DNA from: Oegoconia quadripuncta | Taxonomy: Eukaryota > Arthropoda > Insecta > Lepidoptera > Autostichidae | DNA: 64,000 nt | Assembly: GCA_949316235.1 (NCBI GenBank) | Contig: OX438758.1 | Coordinates: 10,573,731-10,637,730 of the forward strand | Reading direction: 5' to 3' | Part shown: positions 47,646 through 59,348 of the stretch, piece by piece | Layout of the letters: every line of letters starts with the position of its first letter | Numbering within the stretch: the stretch's first letter is position 1 | The notes under the pieces: model-generated | Told to the model about the DNA's origin: nothing | Seen by the model: the letters and a program-made list of their open reading frames with translations, nothing else | The model's database searches: none | Translations under genes and position numbers: made by a program

Positions 47646-48608
47646 AATAGCTCCTCTCTACTTCCGATTGGAGTGCTATAAACCAGCTGCTTCATATGAC
47701 CCCACAAATGAAAATCTAGTGGGGTCAAGTCTGGGCTTCGTGCAGGCCACGCCACTGGTCCTCCTCATCCTATCGGCTTCCAAAAATTTGATTTAAATAC
47801 GTACGCACGATTACGCTGAAGTGGGCTGGAGCGCCGTCATGCTGGAACCACATCCTGCGTCGCGTTTGCAAATTAACATCTTCCATTAAGTTTGGAATAT
47901 CTTCTTGCAAAAATCGCAAATAGGCCTGCCCTGTCAACCTTTCCGGTAATACAAATGGTCCGATTAGGTAATCGCCGATCACTCCAGCCCAAACATTAAT
48001 AGAAATTTCAATTTGGAAAGATGTGGGCCGCACCGCCAACGGATTTTCTACCTGAGGCATCCACAAATGCAGGTTGCGAAAATTTGTAATTCCAGTCCTA
48101 TTGAAATTGGCTTCGTCTGTCCACAGGATGTTGTCAGAGAAATTCATGACAAGACGTCTTTGCCGCAATAGCCACGAACAACACAGCTCTGGCGTTGTAG
48201 TCTGGCTCGTGTAAATTCTGCACTTTTCGAAAATTAAAAGGGTACAAACCTTCTTGTTTTAAGATTTTCCACACTTTGTAATGCGACATCCCCAACTGAC
48301 GCGCTATTCTTCTAGTGCTAGTTGTGGCGTCTTCATACACCAAACGCAACACTTGTTCCTCCATTTCCACGGGTACAATAACAGCACGTTCACGAGGGCG
48401 ACGTCGTAGGCCATTTTCACAAAACTCTATGCACAGCTGAAAAAACTCTGTAGTCAACGGCAGGTCTTCCCGGAAATCGCTGACGATATTCTCGAGCGGC
48501 AGTGCGAGCATTGCCATCGCAGAACCCGTAAATGTAGTGGATATCCGCTAACTCGCGAGCAGGCAAGTTGTCTATCGCAGCAGACATTACGACGTATTCA
48601 ACGTGCAA
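47646..48608 (-). pseudogene. Mariner-like transposase with DUF4817-type N-terminus (copy 2, full length)
   Basis: As copy 1 but with its N-terminus: MSAAIDNLPARELADIHYIY, GFCDGNARTAAREYRQRFPG and VFSAVHRVL (48608-48420). A frame change near 48420 leads to ENGLRRRPRERAVIVPVEME. The core acids lie near 48115, 47835 and 47710. Three or four breaks make it inactive. The homologous helix-turn-helix and D-D-D core are typical of the DUF4817-linked Tc1/mariner-like proteins common in arthropods. Confidence 0.82.
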
Positions 48609-49351
48609 GTCCGAAAACGTTACAAGATGAACTGTTTACAAAAGTGAAACCCTTCCTAAACAGAGTTAGTTAACGCTCTCTCACTCACTCGTTCTAAGTG
48701 GCATGTATCTATCTCTTTCGACCATTACCTGCTATTGTTCGACTTCAGCAAAACAAAATTTCTTTTGTAATGACGTACACTGGCGATGGATATTATGACA
48801 ATGAAAAAAAAGATAGAGCTGTGTATTTTGGTGAAAATCATGATCATCAGTCTCGATCCTTTTTAACCGACTTCAAAATGGACGAGGTTCTCAATTCGGC
48901 CGTTTGTATGTTTTTTTTAAAGCATTAACATTTAAAGGTTGTGCAATCTATTACTGTGGTGTGTAACGGCCAATCACCTGCATTAGACTTGTACTTATTT
49001 TGTAGGTAACACCAACCAAGGTACAAAAGACACTACAAAGCATAGTTACAGGAGGGTCTGGGTTGCATATTGCAGTCGTATGAGTCTAAACCGCAGCAAA
49101 GCTTCAATGGGTTAGGACATAAGCATATATTTAATCAACTCCTTTTATGCGTATGTGGGAACACTACATATTTGTTTAAAATGGCCGGGCTATTCAGTGC
49201 TGCTGTCACTTGGCGAACAGCCCTCGAAACAGAGGGTTGTGATACAGCGTATACCCGGGACTCTACCACCAAAGTTTGATATGACCCGACCGCATAAAAG
49301 GGTACCAGTTACCACTACTACAACTACAACCAGAATCTAGAAAAAGGGTAG
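48609..49351. other. Non-coding DNA with dispersed repeat
   Basis: No gene is supportable. Around 48862-48925, TTTTTAACCGACTTCAAAAT followed by GGTTCTCAATTCGGCCGTTT matches a very common lepidopteran interspersed fragment. The rest (48940-49345) is unassigned. Confidence 0.5.
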
Positions 49352-49384
49352 AGCTTGTCTAAGCTGAAATGACGCGCCCCACTA
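49352..49384. repeat. 33-bp inverted repeat, left arm
   Basis: AGCTTGTCTAAGCTGAAATG and the 13 bases after it match the reverse complement of 62315-62347 with two mismatches. The arms bracket 13 kb that includes the DUF7869-type gene, so they may be the ends of the transposon that carries it. No target duplication is evident. Confidence 0.85.
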
Positions 49385-50854
49385 CTTAATTAGTTAATTT
49401 CGATGTGTGAGTGCAAATATTAATAACGACACTTCATCTGTGTGGGAGCGTCGACAACTCCATTAACTATGATCTGTATGCGTACATCACGGTCGACTAG
49501 TCGCGTGATAAATCCGACAACGCTCTCCGTAGGGAGCAGCGCTGGCGCATTGTATGAAACAAGACGTCCGCTGTCTCGCGTGTTCGGACAATTCGTCGCT
49601 CCCATCACAAACTGACGCAACTAGCAACGAGAGAATTGTTCAAAGCATCCCTTTTTCTGTTTTGGGTTTCAAACTGAACGGCATAATTTTTGATTAGCGC
49701 TTGCTATCAGGAAACTATAAACGTATTTATGTTAAGAAAAAAATTCTAGTTTTTTACGTATTAACCGCTATTAATAAATAGTTTGATTTCTTCTTGATTT
49801 CTATGCCCGAAACAGATGTGACACTCAGTGATAACTTTGTTTTGTTTTGAAAGGATAAATCTTGTAGTTAGGTCTCTAATACTTATTATATTAAAGCACC
49901 TTTTTAGTAAATTAACAGCTTATTTTGTGAGATCTACAGTAACATAAACCCAATTTAAATAATAAAAATAAACAAAAAAAAGTAATGTATCCTATTCTAT
50001 ATTTCTAAATAAATGAATATCTATTATTTTTATCTTTATTTGTCAATACTTTAATTGAAACAATTACCAATTTAAGTTTAGATTTAGTGAGAAATTATAT
50101 AAATATTGAATTCAGTTTATAAATATGTCAATTTCGGTTTGGAGGTAGTTCAATAATAACTCAGTACGTACATATACCTAATAACTTTTAATGAAATAGT
50201 TGTTTTTATTATTCATCCCTATAAAATACAACCAAAAACTTCTGCTTACAAATTAAAACAATAATTTCTTAAAATAAACAACTTTTTACTTTATGATTCA
50301 TTATTAAAACATGATATCTTTTATGAATTCAAAATTACTATTAAATACCAGTCTCTACATATCTTAATTTCTTTTTATTTGAAACGCAGTCTTAATTCTC
50401 ATGGCACAACAAACTAGGATCTTTTTCTGTTATGAATTAAATAACTGCTTAAATTACTTAATAAAGTTCAACAAAATTAACTTCTAAACAGGTGCATCAA
50501 TAAATATAAAGACTTGTGTTTGTTGCACCTTTCAATTTACTTATTTATCACAAATAATTAATTTATGGCAGGAATAATATCACTAATTATTAATATATCA
50601 GTCTTCATCTACTTTTATTTTAAACTTGACTGTTGTGATAAATATTCTACAAAATATTATTATTATTAGTATATCACAAACCTTTTAAAGGTCGATATAA
50701 AACAAAATATTAATATATATTAATAAGTTTTTGTTTTATATAATTATAAAACAAAAACTTATTTTAACAAGTAAAAACACATAACGGTTTGTCTTATTAA
50801 AATATTAAAGAAATATTAAAAAATAAACCCGAATGTTACCAGGAGACATTAATT
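49385..50854. other. AT-rich non-coding DNA
   Basis: About 1.4 kb with no supportable gene, rich in TTAATA/AAATAA words. It lies downstream of the DUF7869-type gene stop and contains the hairpin at 50722-50763. Confidence 0.5.
50722..50763. repeat. Perfect 19-bp-arm hairpin
   Basis: Arms 50722-50740 (AATAAGTTTTTGTTTTATA) and 50745-50763 are exact reverse complements around a TAAT loop. It lies about 90 bp past the stop codon of the minus-strand gene at 50855, so it would be in its 3' untranslated region or just beyond. Confidence 0.95.
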
Positions 50855-53647
50855 CTAATGCGGTAGTGACTTGTAAAATTCTAGATACTCATTCAATTTA
50901 ATCACCGGTGTATCACCTACTGTAAGAGATAGCAAATCGTTATATTTTTCAGTGGAAATTTTTGGTGGACTCTGATGGAGGAACGGAACTTCTTTGTAGA
51001 GGACATCTTTAACGTTCCTTTTTAACGAAAGTTTTCTGGAGGAAGTTTCTTCATGACTGGTGTTAAAGTAAAAATTGGTAGGATCTGATTTCACAACTTG
51101 GAATTTTGTCATTTCGGTCCAGTTAATATTCTGATCAGTATCATCTTTACGGCTCGAAAGGAGTTTTAAATCAGTTGATAATTTTTTTAAATTATAGAAA
51201 TCTGTGTATTGGAATTTTATGACTTCATAAGGCCTCTGTCTACGTGCCAATTTAAAAATTGGTATGAGTTGACTAGGAATAAATACATCCCCACTTTTTT
51301 TCAAAGCGTAACTGATGGCACTGTGAGCTGAATCTCCTTCACTTTGACCATGTCCTGGTATCGAAAAACGTAAAACAACTTCTTGAATATTGTTAGAATT
51401 GTTTATAAAATGCAAGAGAGTAGATGCTGTAATTGAATTTTTGTTTTGTCCGCTGCATCCGTCTGCGAACAAATAAACCTTCTTAAGACCTTTTTCGTCA
51501 CTTTTTTTAAAAAAATGATAAAGTGCCGTAGAAATTTCACATGCTCCTCGTTTGCTATCACCCTCGTGCCATGTGTAGCAGAAACATTCTCCTGTAGTCA
51601 TATCGTAGAAGGTAAGATTATAAACTGACAACCTTCTTTTATAAAATACAGCGCTTTCGTTGCTGATTGGTAATGTTATGACCTGCTGAAGATCAAAAGT
51701 CGCGCACTGAATATTTGACGGATCTTCTTTAGATTTCTTTTTGCACTCTGCTCTTTTGGATCGAAATGCAATCTTTGCTTGTATGTGTTCTGTGTACTTT
51801 CGCCTCAGTCTAACTTTAACTTCTTCTGATCCTTCGTGATACGTCACACAAAGACTACATTGGTCCTTTTTAGGACGGTGGAAGGACAAATTCATGGATT
51901 TAAAAACGTTACGGCACGAAGTGAAACATGGCTTTAAAGGATTGTCTTTCAGTTCATCTAAAAACATCTGATACATTTTTTGTAGATTTAGATCCGAATG
52001 TAAATATTCGCGAGTGGAACTTTCCCGGCAGTAATGGGATTCCACTTTAGGGAATTTATTTATGTGTTCTTCAATTAAATGTCTTGAATTTCGATCCTGC
52101 TCCAAGTAAACTTCCTTGCGACCACCACGTTTGTCTTTTTCTACTACGCCCGAATCGGTAACCTTTGTCAATGTAGTTCGAACAGTCCTTTCTCCGACGT
52201 TCAAAGTGTTCAAGAACATTTTTTTACAAATTGGCCTTTTGATACCATTAAATGGTAGTTTATAACAACAAGTCCATTTTCTTTTTGATTCTGGACCTGC
52301 AGTTTTACGTTTTGTTGATTCTTTTTCCACGTGTCGCGCTATGTACTCGCGTTGGGATTGTAAATTTCCTTGAGACCAGTATTGTAAAAAAATATCTTCA
52401 CGTACATTGGTATCAAAAAGGTAACACTCTTTATTATATTTTTTGCAGGTCTCTGCATTGCAAATTTCACCTAATTGCCGTGCTGGCATAACTTTTTTTG
52501 ACAGTGGTGTGATGTACTCTTTACCAGAGTCTTTCATTTGCTTATTGAATTTCTGTTTATTGAATCGCTTTTTTTGTATTTGAGGTTGTTCCCTAGGCGA
52601 CCCTTCAACTTCAAAATGTTGTGGTTGCACAGTATTAATATTAGGAGAATAGGAATTTAAAGTTTGCTCATTATAGAGAGAGTCTGTTGGAACTATGAGA
52701 CTTGGAGATACAGAGAGGTTTTTATCTATTTCAGACATAGTAGGCGGAATATCCCGATGATCTTCACAAGAGTGGTCTTTGATAAAGTGGTTCATGCACA
52801 ATAATATTTGGCAATCAAAACACGAACTAGCAACTTTTTCAATACAACCAACAACTTCGCAAGATTGTATCACAGAAGTATCTATATTTAGAGAGTTGTT
52901 AATAGGTGATTCTACGCAAATCGTTTCATTACTGTCTATAGAAATATTTTTCTCTTCATCCTGCTGTTTATCTTGAACAAATGTTCCTTGGCGATGGTTT
53001 ATGCATGTTATATCTTTTTCAAAATGATCCCAACAGAGTAAAATAAGGCACCTGACACAAGAACTAAAAACTTCACAGCTACAACCAATTGCTTCGCAAC
53101 ATTGTTCTGTAACATTGATTGAACGATTTTTAGTGAAATCTTTAGAGTTTGGGTTGAGTACGGTTTGTTCAAAATCGTCAAAGTTTTCACGTTCACACCG
53201 TTTACGGTTAATGGGCTCAGAATGAATTATATCACAAGATGCTAGACTTTTATAGGACCATCCTTTTTTACCTTTTGATGCGATGACAAAATCGGGATCG
53301 TTGGGTTCTTCTGTATCAACATCTTGAAATGGGTCTTCGTCATTAGAGATTTCCGGTTCATTTTGTTCACCGTGTACAGATTGTCGTTTAGCTATATTAT
53401 CAAGCGTTTCATCATCAGATTCTGAGAATACGTTTTTTTTTAAAGTTATATTTTTTTCAGACATACTTTCACTGTCCTGCTCTGTCATTATTACGGTACC
53501 AAAGTACCATCTTGTATTAAAATACATTTTAACTTTGGCACCTACTCTATCAATTTTAGCTCCTTTTATTGCAGACTTTAACTCTTCGATGGAAACACAG
53601 TTTTCTGTACCGTCACGCCACTTTACAATGACGTCCATCCTCTTCAT
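50855..53647 (-). CDS. DUF7869-type transposase-like protein, intact 930 residues
   Basis: The chosen start is MKRMDVIVKWRDGTENC (53647), just after a likely acceptor TTATTTCAG; the frame stays open upstream to 53722. Two related zinc-binding modules follow an acidic region: CCEAIGCSCEVFSSCVRCLI...LLCWDHF (about 53100) and SCEVVGCIEKVASSCFDCQI...LLCMNHF (about 52850). Then come KKMFLNTLNVGERTVRTTLT, FHRPKKDQCSLCVTYHEG, an RNase H-like core (TFDLQQVITLPISNESAVFY about 51690; VYLFADGCSGQNKNSI about 51460) and FSIPGHGQSEGDSAHSAI. Proteins of this kind are frequent in insects, labelled DUF7869, and their conserved acids fit a DDE-type transposase; a link to Sola-like elements is possible but unproven. 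No stop or frameshift is present. Function is inferred. Confidence 0.72.
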   Translation of the reverse strand: MKRMDVIVKWRDGTENCVSIEELKSAIKGAKIDRVGAKVKMYFNTRWYFGTVIMTEQDSESMSEKNITLKKNVFSESDDETLDNIAKRQSVHGEQNEPEISNDEDPFQDVDTEEPNDPDFVIASKGKKGWSYKSLASCDIIHSEPINRKRCERENFDDFEQTVLNPNSKDFTKNRSINVTEQCCEAIGCSCEVFSSCVRCLILLCWDHFEKDITCINHRQGTFVQDKQQDEEKNISIDSNETICVESPINNSLNIDTSVIQSCEVVGCIEKVASSCFDCQILLCMNHFIKDHSCEDHRDIPPTMSEIDKNLSVSPSLIVPTDSLYNEQTLNSYSPNINTVQPQHFEVEGSPREQPQIQKKRFNKQKFNKQMKDSGKEYITPLSKKVMPARQLGEICNAETCKKYNKECYLFDTNVREDIFLQYWSQGNLQSQREYIARHVEKESTKRKTAGPESKRKWTCCYKLPFNGIKRPICKKMFLNTLNVGERTVRTTLTKVTDSGVVEKDKRGGRKEVYLEQDRNSRHLIEEHINKFPKVESHYCRESSTREYLHSDLNLQKMYQMFLDELKDNPLKPCFTSCRNVFKSMNLSFHRPKKDQCSLCVTYHEGSEEVKVRLRRKYTEHIQAKIAFRSKRAECKKKSKEDPSNIQCATFDLQQVITLPISNESAVFYKRRLSVYNLTFYDMTTGECFCYTWHEGDSKRGACEISTALYHFFKKSDEKGLKKVYLFADGCSGQNKNSITASTLLHFINNSNNIQEVVLRFSIPGHGQSEGDSAHSAISYALKKSGDVFIPSQLIPIFKLARRQRPYEVIKFQYTDFYNLKKLSTDLKLLSSRKDDTDQNINWTEMTKFQVVKSDPTNFYFNTSHEETSSRKLSLKRNVKDVLYKEVPFLHQSPPKISTEKYNDLLSLTVGDTPVIKLNEYLEFYKSLPH

Positions 53648-53764
53648 TCGTGTAGGTACGAGAAACTGAAATAAAGCATGTGTGACGATGTACAATATAA
53701 CTTGGTTTATACTAAACAACATAATTGTAATAATTCATAATTATTTATTGCAAATCACATGGTA

Positions 53765-54942
53765 CAATAGATGTTACATAATTCTGGTCTCACAAATGGC
53801 ACCCATAAATTGGGCACAGCAATGTCTAAAATAATGTAATACATAGCTATTTAATAATTTATATAATTGACTATTTCATTAGTATATTATCCCAAAACAT
53901 GTCATTTTAACATTCAAAATCCACCATTAAATATAGCTATTAATAAATTTTTTATCTTAATAGTATTACATATTAATATGAAATTTAAATTAATTGATAT
54001 TTTGCAAAATTGCTTGATTTTAACTCACTTTGTTAATTATATCACAAAATTTCACTGGTTCATTTAATGGTATGTTAACATTTTATTATGTAGCAAAAGC
54101 CCTTAACGATCCCTAGCTAAATCAAGCCCACAATATAATACAGATACGCTTTGATGACAAAAATCACAATACAAACATTTCCATTAAAAAAGGCTACAAC
54201 AATGGTATGTTAAAGTAACTTACCTCTCGCCAAGATCGTAATTGCAACACTAACGTACTCTCACTATGAAACTCGGCTGGTAACTGACGTACCTCGTGGG
54301 GCTCATTTAAATTAGCTGGTGTGATTTTACCCGCCCTTTCCCCGCTACTGCAACTAACATTCGATTTTGACTATTGTGGTCTTTATTACTTAGCAGATAA
54401 TAACTTTTTTTGCAAAATAAAATATTATTAATAGTCGTAAATGCTTAAAACTGAAACAATGCAACACCACTAAACGACTTATGTTACATAAGTCTTAGGA
54501 TTAAGAAAAATAGAATATTTTTTTGTCACAACTAATAGTCGTATGCTAAATACTTCATATCGTGAAAATATAAATAAATATTTTTGCAGATAAGACATTT
54601 CTCAATATGGTATATCTCAAGAACGGTAATACTGAGAGATGTGATATTTTGTGACAAAAATAAGCATTTAAAATCATATATATAGATGGTCTTAGTTCAC
54701 TTACGACCTTTATGTTAGTTAAGGCAGTTTGTGATGAGAGCGACGAATTATGACAAGTTGGACAACAAATCCAAGAAAAACCGCTCCTTAGCAAATACGG
54801 TCTACAAAGAAATTGAAGTTAAATCATTTAATTATGGTATTAAGTTTAATTAAACTGATATTCTTTCGAAATATTTATTTTACAATTAATACAACTACTA
54901 CAATTAAGATAGTCAAAAATTCAAAAATTATGTAAAGTATCA
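53765..54942. other. Non-coding DNA between DUF7869 gene and second DD82E-type element
   Basis: No gene is supportable. ATGGTATGTTAA occurs at about 54068 and again at about 54203. A more GC-rich block at 54270-54365 may be the promoter side of the DUF7869-type gene; any 5' untranslated exon ending in a GT donor could lie here (ACTTACCTCTCG near 54222 gives CGAGAG/GTAAGT on the minus strand). Confidence 0.4.
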
Positions 54943-56369
54943 CTATTCACTCATCTCCATAGATTCAGTTTCATCTGAATCAGAGTCATTAACATAAATT
55001 ATAAATTCAAAGTCCCTGTCAAAATATTGCAAATACTGTTTTTCTGTGTCTTCAACATGCCGACATGTATTTGCCCACATAGTACGATCAATAATTTCGA
55101 GTCGTTCATTTATAAGTGACATAATAGATGTTAAATTTTGTGAAATATTTTTGTTGGCAACGTAGTTTTTTAATATCCCCCATATCTTTTCAATTGGATT
55201 TAGTTCCGGGTGGTAAGGTGGCAGTCGTAGAATTTCAAACCCTTTTGATCGACTTTGAATAACGAATCTCTTGAATCTGTCTTTATTTTTTAAAATAAGA
55301 TCATACAGTTCTATTTTTACATTGTTTCGTCAAACTGAATATTTTTTTCAGCAAGCCACGTTTGCATGGATTGCTTATTTGAGTTGGAGTTAGGAGCTTT
55401 TTCTAATAAAGCGTTGTGGTAAGAAGCGTTATCCACAACGATGACAGCGTTTTCCGGGAGATTGGGCAGTAATTGTGTGGTGAGCCACTTCTTATAATTA
55501 TCAAGATTCATATTGTCGTGATAATCTCCACTGGTGGAGTTTGCTTTATACACCAAACTAGCATTTGGAACAAATCCTTCACATCCACCAGCGTGAACAA
55601 TTATGACCCGAGTACCCTTAGACAACTTTTTTTGCACTGCTGATATTCCTTTGACTGGTTTCCAGCACATGTTTTGCAGATGTGTTGTGTGAACGTAATT
55701 TTCATCTGTGTTTACGATGTAGCGGCCCTCGTCACGATATTTTATTAATTGCCTCAAATATTGAAAGCGTAACATTTGGATATCGTGCTTTTCTACTAAA
55801 GCTTTACGGTTGTCATCTATTTTGGACCACTCGTAGCCCGATTCCTTCAAAACGGTACGTAGAGTTTCTATACAACCGTTAAAACCAATTCTTTCAGTTA
55901 ATACTTGTTTCAGCTTTCTTAATGTTGGTAATTCTTTAAATTCTGTATGATATGTTGCTATTGTTCTTTGAAGTACACCCATACTAAAATTGTCCAGGTT
56001 AGACTTGGTACGCATCCTTTTTGGTTTTGAGGGCGATCTAAAAATTTTTTGTGACGTATCATTTGATGTACTAGCTTGCTTCTCTTCTTTCAAAATTCGC
56101 GTAATCGTAGATTCACTAACACCAACGGCTTGAGCGGTTCGCCATCTAGCATTAGTTAGTTTTTCCACTCCATTTTCCGCTTCATATTTCATTCGGTGGT
56201 ACACTTTCGCGGTAATTTCTTTTGCCTGTAAAATAATACACAAATATGCATTGTAAGCCATCATAAAAATAATTTATGATTAAAATAGTTTTTAAGCAAT
56301 ATTTAATTTCATTTAAAGCATTATTTTACGAGTACTTACCTGACTCCGAAGATGCTTTTTGGTTGACAT
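54943..56369 (-). pseudogene. Second DD82E-like transposase, one frameshift
   Basis: Exon 1 (56369-56340) is MSTKKHLRSQ, ending at GTAAGT. Exon 2 starts at 56225 with AKEITAKVYHRMKYEAENGV. A helix-turn-helix follows (RTAQAVGVSESTITRILKEE). The DDE core has D in YIVNTDENYVHTTH, D in AVIVVDNASYHNALLEKAP and, after the break, E in HPELNPIEKIWGILKNYV. The frame changes near 55320, where one A is missing between IQFDE and NNVKIELYDL. Ignoring the break, about 80 residues separate the last two acids, matching the other DD82E-like protein at 14826-16217, although the sequences differ. It ends EMSE at 54943. Element ends were not identified. Confidence 0.82.
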
Positions 56370-56908
56370 GCTGTCGGTACTTTTACGATCGAACGGCGCA
56401 TGCTCCTACGTTTGAGTCTCACCGGCAACTGAATGACCAATTACAACGGCATTTGTATATGTATTGCGTCCATATTTTAAATTTGCTTGTGTGCGTTAAT
56501 GCGATATGGGGGGTTTACACGGGTCGATTTTCGCCGTGCGGCGAGTCGCTTCACTAAGGGTCTAGACAGACGGTCTGCAATCCAACTGCAATCCGACTGC
56601 CAAATGGCAGTTCAGATGCAGTTTGAATGCAGTTGGCTCGACTGCAATCAAACTGCACGTCGACGGGCAGTTGGCGTGCAGTTTGATTGCAGTCTGAGTG
56701 CAGTTACAATGACTGCACACCGACTGCAATAAAACTGCACGTTGACGGGCAGTTGGCGTGCAGTTTCATTGCAGTCGCGTCAATTGCATTCAAACTGCAC
56801 CTGAACTGCGATGCGAGGTAACTCAAATGTTCAAAGATTTTTATAGAGTATACAAAATCAGTGCTCGCCGGAATTTATAAGAGTATACACGTGTTGTCAA
56901 ATAATTTT

Positions 56909-59063
56909 ATGATGAGATATGACGAAGCTTTGCTGTTTCTTTTACTTCGCCGTCGTCGTACTCGTAAAGCCAAAAAAGCTAAAAATCGGGAGACATGGGT
57001 TCAATTAATATTACAATACAAACACGAAGGTGATTTTTATACTTTAATACCAAAAATCAGAACACAGGAAAAATGTTTTCACAAATATTTTCGAATGTCT
57101 AGAAAGAGTTTTGATGAATTAACAGACATCTTAAAAAATAAAATATGCCGACAAGATACCACAATGAGAAAAAGTATATCAGCAGAAGAGAGGATTGCAA
57201 TCACTTTGAGGTAAGCAGTTCACATATTTAAACAAAACCAAAAACGTTATTACGAATTTTTAATCTTCTGCCTATCTTTAACTTAGTTTTACAGTGTACA
57301 GTCAAGAGCACAACAATTAATTCTTTCTTCTCAAAAAAACTTTAAAAGTTCTACAGTAAAAAAAATGAAAATTCTTACAAAGTTCTTACAAAATAATTCT
57401 TTAAAACACCGTTAGGTAATAATGAAGTAGCTAGGAGTTATGAATTAAATTACATGAAATAGTTACATTATTGCGAAATTTGTAAATTAAAAAAGTTATC
57501 AAAATATGTCCTTTAAGTACGACGTGCTACCATCATCGCTGTAATTGTCAGGTGAGGCAATATTACTATATTGGGATTCTGTAGTTGCTGGTCGACTGAA
57601 AGTCTCCTGTTGGATAGGAGGTACATTTGAAGTCGAGGCCGTGTTGTAGTTCACATTTGAAGTAAAATAACCTCTGAAATCATTGATAGACTGATATGGC
57701 GGTCCTGGTACATTATATTGGGCTGTATATTTTTTTATTGTATTTATAAAATCAGCCTTAGCTTCCAGTTTAAAATGATCCGGAATCCTTTTAAAGTCTT
57801 TACACAAAGAAAGAAGGAATAATCGGTCTTCATCTCTTTCTTCTTCATCGTCATTTATTTTCTTATTGACTCTTTTAGTTAACTTTTCGATCAGCTCGTC
57901 TTCTGAATTTTGGGACTTACGTTTACTAATAGTCTTTTTTTTCGTATTTTTTTCTACACTTGGGGGCTCTTCAGGGGTGGAATCCAAATTGGACGATCTT
58001 TCGCCTCTATCTTGTAGGTCTTTCAAAAAAAGTAACTGTTGATGGTATGTGCACGGTCTTAAGTTGGAACTCGCTGATCCACTTTTCATCATGTTAATTT
58101 TCTTTTCATATCGAGTAAAATTATCTCGTAGTAGTTTCCACTTCTTTTGAAGTTGTAAAGCTGAAAATAATATTTTTTAAACAATTAGTGTGATTTTTTT
58201 TCAGATATTTAGCAAGTGGATGTTCTATTGATGATTTGCACTGGGCTTATCGACATGGAGTAAGCACAATAAGAGAGATAATCATAGATGTGTGTAGCAA
58301 CATATGGATTTCCTTAAAAGATATAGTTATGCCAGAACTGACTGAAGACAAGTGGAAAAACATAGCAAAAGGTTTTAATAATAGAGCAAACTTTCCATAT
58401 TGTCTCGGTGCTATTGATGGTAAGCACATAAGGCTAAAAAAACCTCGAAACACTGGTTCCTCATATTACAACTACAAAAAATACTTCGCAATGATATTAC
58501 TAGCCACTTGCGACAGCAATTACATGTTTACATTTGTTGACATAGGTTCTTATGGAAGATGTTCTGATTCTACAATATTTGAAGAAAGCATTTTGTATGA
58601 AAAACTTCAGCAAAAAACATTAAAAATCCCGGCACCTGAAAATTCAGTGCCGTATATTTTTGTAGGCGATGAAGCCTTTTCAATTTCTAAAAGTGTAATG
58701 CGCCCTTACGCAGGCAAACAGTTAAGTGTTGCAAAAAGAATTTTTAATTATCGTCTATCACGGGCCAGGAGATTTATTGAATGTTCATTTGGAATTCTCG
58801 CAAACAAATGGCGTATTTTTCACAGACCTATCGACCATAAACCAAAGTATGCGAAAGAAATAATAAAAGCTTGTTGTGTTTTGCATAACTTTGTCCGAGA
58901 AAGAGATGGGTATAATTTTGAAGATACTTTGACACAACCATTAGAAAATATAATAATAGACAGTGATGAAAGAAACCGTAGTTCACCCGAAGGTATAAGA
59001 TTTTTTTTTACTGATTATTTTATGAATGAAGGCAAACTCGAATGGCAAATGAATATGATTTAA
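56909..59063 (+). CDS. Harbinger 2 transposase, two exons, intact
   Basis: Exon 1 is 56909-57210 and exon 2 is 58205-59063; 1161 nt together encode 386 residues. The donor is TTTGAG/GTAAGC and the acceptor TTTTCAG/ATATT, giving TLRYLASG. A basic N-terminus (RRRRTRKAKKAKNR) precedes the DDE core: D in YCLGAIDGKHIRLKKP (about 58417), D in YIFVGDEAFSISKS (about 58668) and E in RRFIECSFGILANKWR (about 58778). The intron sits at exactly the same codon as in element 1, so these two are related families. The intron contains MADF exon 2 on the opposite strand. Confidence 0.93.
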
Positions 59064-59348
59064 TATGTCAAACTGTTATTATAGTTTTTGATTTATAGTA
59101 TTATATTAATAAAATATTAATTGAGTTTACTTACCAATGTTATTCTTCTCCTTCTTACTCTTTTCTTCAAAGCCCGGCGTAAACATTTCGCAAATAGTGG
59201 CCCATGCTTTGCTTTTTTCCACTTTGTTACTATAAGATTCAACCTTGTAGTTCCAAATACAGGGTGACGATTTTATGGCACTTATAAATGCATCAGTATC
59301 AAACGACTCGGTATCATTCAAAACATTGTCTTCTTCTTCGCTGGCCAT
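57499..59348 (-). CDS. Harbinger 2 MADF/BESS partner, two exons, intact
   Basis: Exon 1 is 59348-59135 (start MASEEEDNVLND) and exon 2 is 58160-57499; 876 nt together encode 291 residues. The MADF domain (FISAIKSSPCIWNYKVESYS, AWATICEMFTPGF) crosses the intron into LQLQKKWKLLRDNFTRYEKK. The C-terminal BESS motif reads LFLLSLCKDFKRIPDHFKLE. Transposase exon 2 lies inside its intron in antisense. An in-frame upstream ATG at 59384 falls closer to the terminal repeat and is less likely. Confidence 0.92.

Larger units (their letters stand above)
42612..48430. repeat. Tandem duplication, copy 2 (5.8 kb)
   Basis: Second, nearly identical copy of 36775-42600, offset 5837 bases at its left end and 5830 at its right end because of a few small length changes. 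Its right side runs on into the intact N-terminal part of the mariner-like gene, which marks 48430 as the original right border. Confidence 0.97.

Noticed and set aside
50855..53722. DUF7869-type gene as an ordinary host gene
   Set aside because: Not excluded, but its RNase H-like motifs, the surrounding inverted repeats and the lack of any other host gene make a mobile element more likely.
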